A stretch of DNA of 33,124 nt, taken from contig CACXCC010000141.1 in NCBI GenBank assembly GCA_902766015.1, forward strand, positions 1 through 33,124, given 5' to 3'. Position numbers and translations under genes: made by a program. Under the pieces are notes generated by a model. The model was not told where the DNA came from. It saw only the letters and a program-made list of their open reading frames with translations, and did no database searches. Positions 31,944 to 33,124 of this stretch are shown one piece after another (within the stretch, counting starts at the first letter, position 1; every line of letters starts with the position of its first letter). Source of the stretch: an uncultured Veillonellaceae bacterium. GTDB lineage: Bacteria > Bacillota > Negativicutes > Selenomonadales > Selenomonadaceae.

Positions 31944-32474
31944 TCAGCGGATGCGTTCGTGTTCGAGATCGTATTCGAGATGGTCGGCGGCTTTTTCGCG
32001 GCCGTCCTCGAGGTAGAGAACGTGACCGCCAAATACCGCGAGTTGATCGTCCCACGCGTAACTCAGCGTGTCCGCGTGAATCGCGAGCCCGGGACGGTCG
32101 AGTCCGCAACGGCGGCCGAAAAACCACGCCGTATCTTTCGCGAGATCCATGTAGAGCGCGTCACCGTCAAACAGCAGCTCGCCGTCCTGCAGACGCGTAT
32201 GTCCCTGCGTCCAGATCCGGTCCGACGTACGGCTGATCTGGGCATAATCGGTCGTAATGAGGCGCGTACCGATCTGAATGCGCACTTTGCCGCGCAAGGT
32301 ATAGCGCCCGCTTTCGGCGTCATATTTACTTGACTCGGCCGAGACAACGGGACGGTCGGATTCGGCGAGCGAGGAAGACATCAGGAGTTTTTCACCGGGA
32401 AGAGCCGGCGAGGCCGCCGCCGCTGACGTCAGCAGGAGCAGCAGACAAAAGAAAAGGATACATGACTTTTTCAT
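31944..32474 (-). CDS. LptA/OstA-like periplasmic protein
   Basis: Exported 176-residue protein with a signal peptide (KKSCILFFCLLLLLTSAAAA, cleavage near AAA|SP) and one OstA-like jellyroll domain: VVSAESSKYDAESGRYTLRG, KVRIQIGTRLITTDYAQISR, LLFDGDALYMDLAKDTAWFF. Such proteins bridge lipopolysaccharide between the inner and outer membranes, so it is direct evidence of a diderm envelope. It lies alone on the minus strand, not beside lptB or lptC, so it may be a second, divergent member. GGAGG precedes ATG 32474. No terminator is seen before glyS's own. Confidence 0.82.
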   Translation of the reverse strand: MKKSCILFFCLLLLLTSAAAASPALPGEKLLMSSSLAESDRPVVSAESSKYDAESGRYTLRGKVRIQIGTRLITTDYAQISRTSDRIWTQGHTRLQDGELLFDGDALYMDLAKDTAWFFGRRCGLDRPGLAIHADTLSYAWDDQLAVFGGHVLYLEDGREKAADHLEYDLEHERIR

Positions 32475-32545
32475 GGGAACCTCCGCAGTTTTTCTCTATC
32501 ATAACGCAAAATCATGGCTATCGCAAATGAAGACATGCGGAAAAA

Positions 32546-32580
32546 GCAGGATTTTCGGCCGTTCGTACCTAATTATATTA
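32546..32580 (+). promoter_or_regulatory. GCAGGATTTT element ahead of dgt
   Basis: GCAGGATTTT (32546-32555), eleven bases, then CCTAATTATA around 32568-32577. The first box matches 8061, 10649 and 13226; the second box is divergent. TATATT (32574-32579) is a possible -10. Confidence 0.35.
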
Positions 32581-32615
32581 GTAGAACAACCGGGATGACG
32601 GAAAGGAGGACGACG

Positions 32616-33124
32616 ATGACCGTTCGTGAACACACCGAAGAACTCGAGTATCAAAACCTTGCGCCGCAGGCGGCAAAGAGCCGCGAAGCACGGCGTACGA
32701 AACCGATGCGGGAATGTCCGCTCCGCGCGAAATTTCAGCGCGACAGGGACCGCATCCTGCATTCGAAGTCATTTCGACGGCTCAAACACAAAACACAGGT
32801 CTACATCGTTGCGGGGGACCATTACCGCACGCGCATGACGCACAGTCTCGAAGTCTCGCAGATCTCGCGGACGATCGCGCGCGCCCTGCGGCTCAATGAG
32901 GACTTGACGGAAGCAATCGCGCTCGGACATGACGTCGGCCATACGCCGTTCGGTCATGCGGGTGAAGCCGTCATGAATGAGCTCACGGGTCATTTCGCGC
33001 ACAACGAACAGAGCCTCCGCGTCGTCGAATACCTCGAGCGCGGCGGTGAAGGACTGAACCTCACGACAGCCGTCAAAGACGGCATCGTCAACCACACGGG
33101 CAAACACCTGCCGAAAACCCTCGA
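32616..33124 (+). CDS. dgt: dGTPase-like HD-domain protein, 3' end outside window
   Basis: N-terminal 169 residues of a deoxyguanosinetriphosphate triphosphohydrolase-like protein, an HD-superfamily phosphohydrolase that removes triphosphate from dNTPs. Visible: [31 protein letters not shown] (opening, split at the Cys), [35 protein letters not shown] (first His ligand), and [16 protein letters not shown] with the HD pair (about 108-123). The frame runs off the window end. ATG 32616 has GAAAGGAGGA 6 bases upstream; the ATG at 32595 has none. In Firmicutes this gene often sits just before dnaG and rpoD. Confidence 0.95.
   Translation, partial: MTVREHTEELEYQNLAPQAAKSREARRTKPMRECPLRAKFQRDRDRILHSKSFRRLKHKTQVYIVAGDHYRTRMTHSLEVSQISRTIARALRLNEDLTEAIALGHDVGHTPFGHAGEAVMNELTGHFAHNEQSLRVVEYLERGGEGLNLTTAVKDGIVNHTGKHLPKTL

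Overview
The window reads as chromosomal DNA of a diderm Firmicute of the Negativicutes type (Veillonella/Megasphaera/Dialister/Selenomonas relatives). The case rests on three things. There is a Firmicute-style core block (phoH-ybeY-era-DUF502-recO, then glyQ-glyS behind a glycine T-box, then a dgt-like gene). There is also an LptA/OstA-like periplasmic protein, which implies an outer membrane. Base composition is moderately GC-rich, with many GTG/TTG starts and strong Shine-Dalgarno (SD) sites. The genus is not fixed by what I can see.

Layout. 1-2.4 kb: the 3' part of a type I restriction-modification locus (hsdM, hsdS) with AT-rich target-recognition domains. 2.4-8 kb: an accessory stretch with DUF1810, an ADP-ribosylglycohydrolase with an extra C-terminal domain, a small secreted protein, an SRAP (YedK/HMCES) protein, a frameshifted winged-helix remnant with an Asp-rich repeat, and an AAA-ATPase/PD-(D/E)XK protein. 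8-14.5 kb: a flavoprotein reductase, a 30-residue membrane peptide, two secreted serine hydrolases, a YciI protein, a DUF169 remnant, a hicAB toxin-antitoxin module, and an arsR / acr3 arsenite-efflux pair with matching operators. 14.5-17.5 kb, minus strand: DUF1294, endonuclease IV and a degenerate-GGDEF/EAL protein. 17.6-19.5 kb: a HydF-like GTPase with no iron-sulfur domain and a DUF2156 protein. 19.6-23.7 kb: a possible small RNA, then the overlapping phoH-ybeY-era-DUF502-recO operon. 23.8-28.1 kb: diaminopropionate ammonia-lyase, then pdxR divergent from pdxST (PLP synthesis and its MocR regulator; the lyase is itself PLP-dependent). 28.1-28.6 kb: a gene-free repeat island (a duplicated, foldback element and a 25-bp tandem repeat). 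28.6-33.1 kb: T-box, glyQS, an LptA-like gene on the minus strand, and the start of a dgt-like gene.

The most unusual items are: the GTPase-only HydF homologue; the repeat island; a recurring intergenic element (CAGGAWWTTT, about 20 bases before a GAATA-rich box) ahead of several genes; a short structured transcript candidate at 19.6 kb; and the paired ATAGA-N6-TCTAT operators of the arsenic genes. I do not see a clearly new multi-gene defence system. No tRNA, rRNA, CRISPR array or transposase was recognised. All family assignments are from reading motifs; no database search was run.
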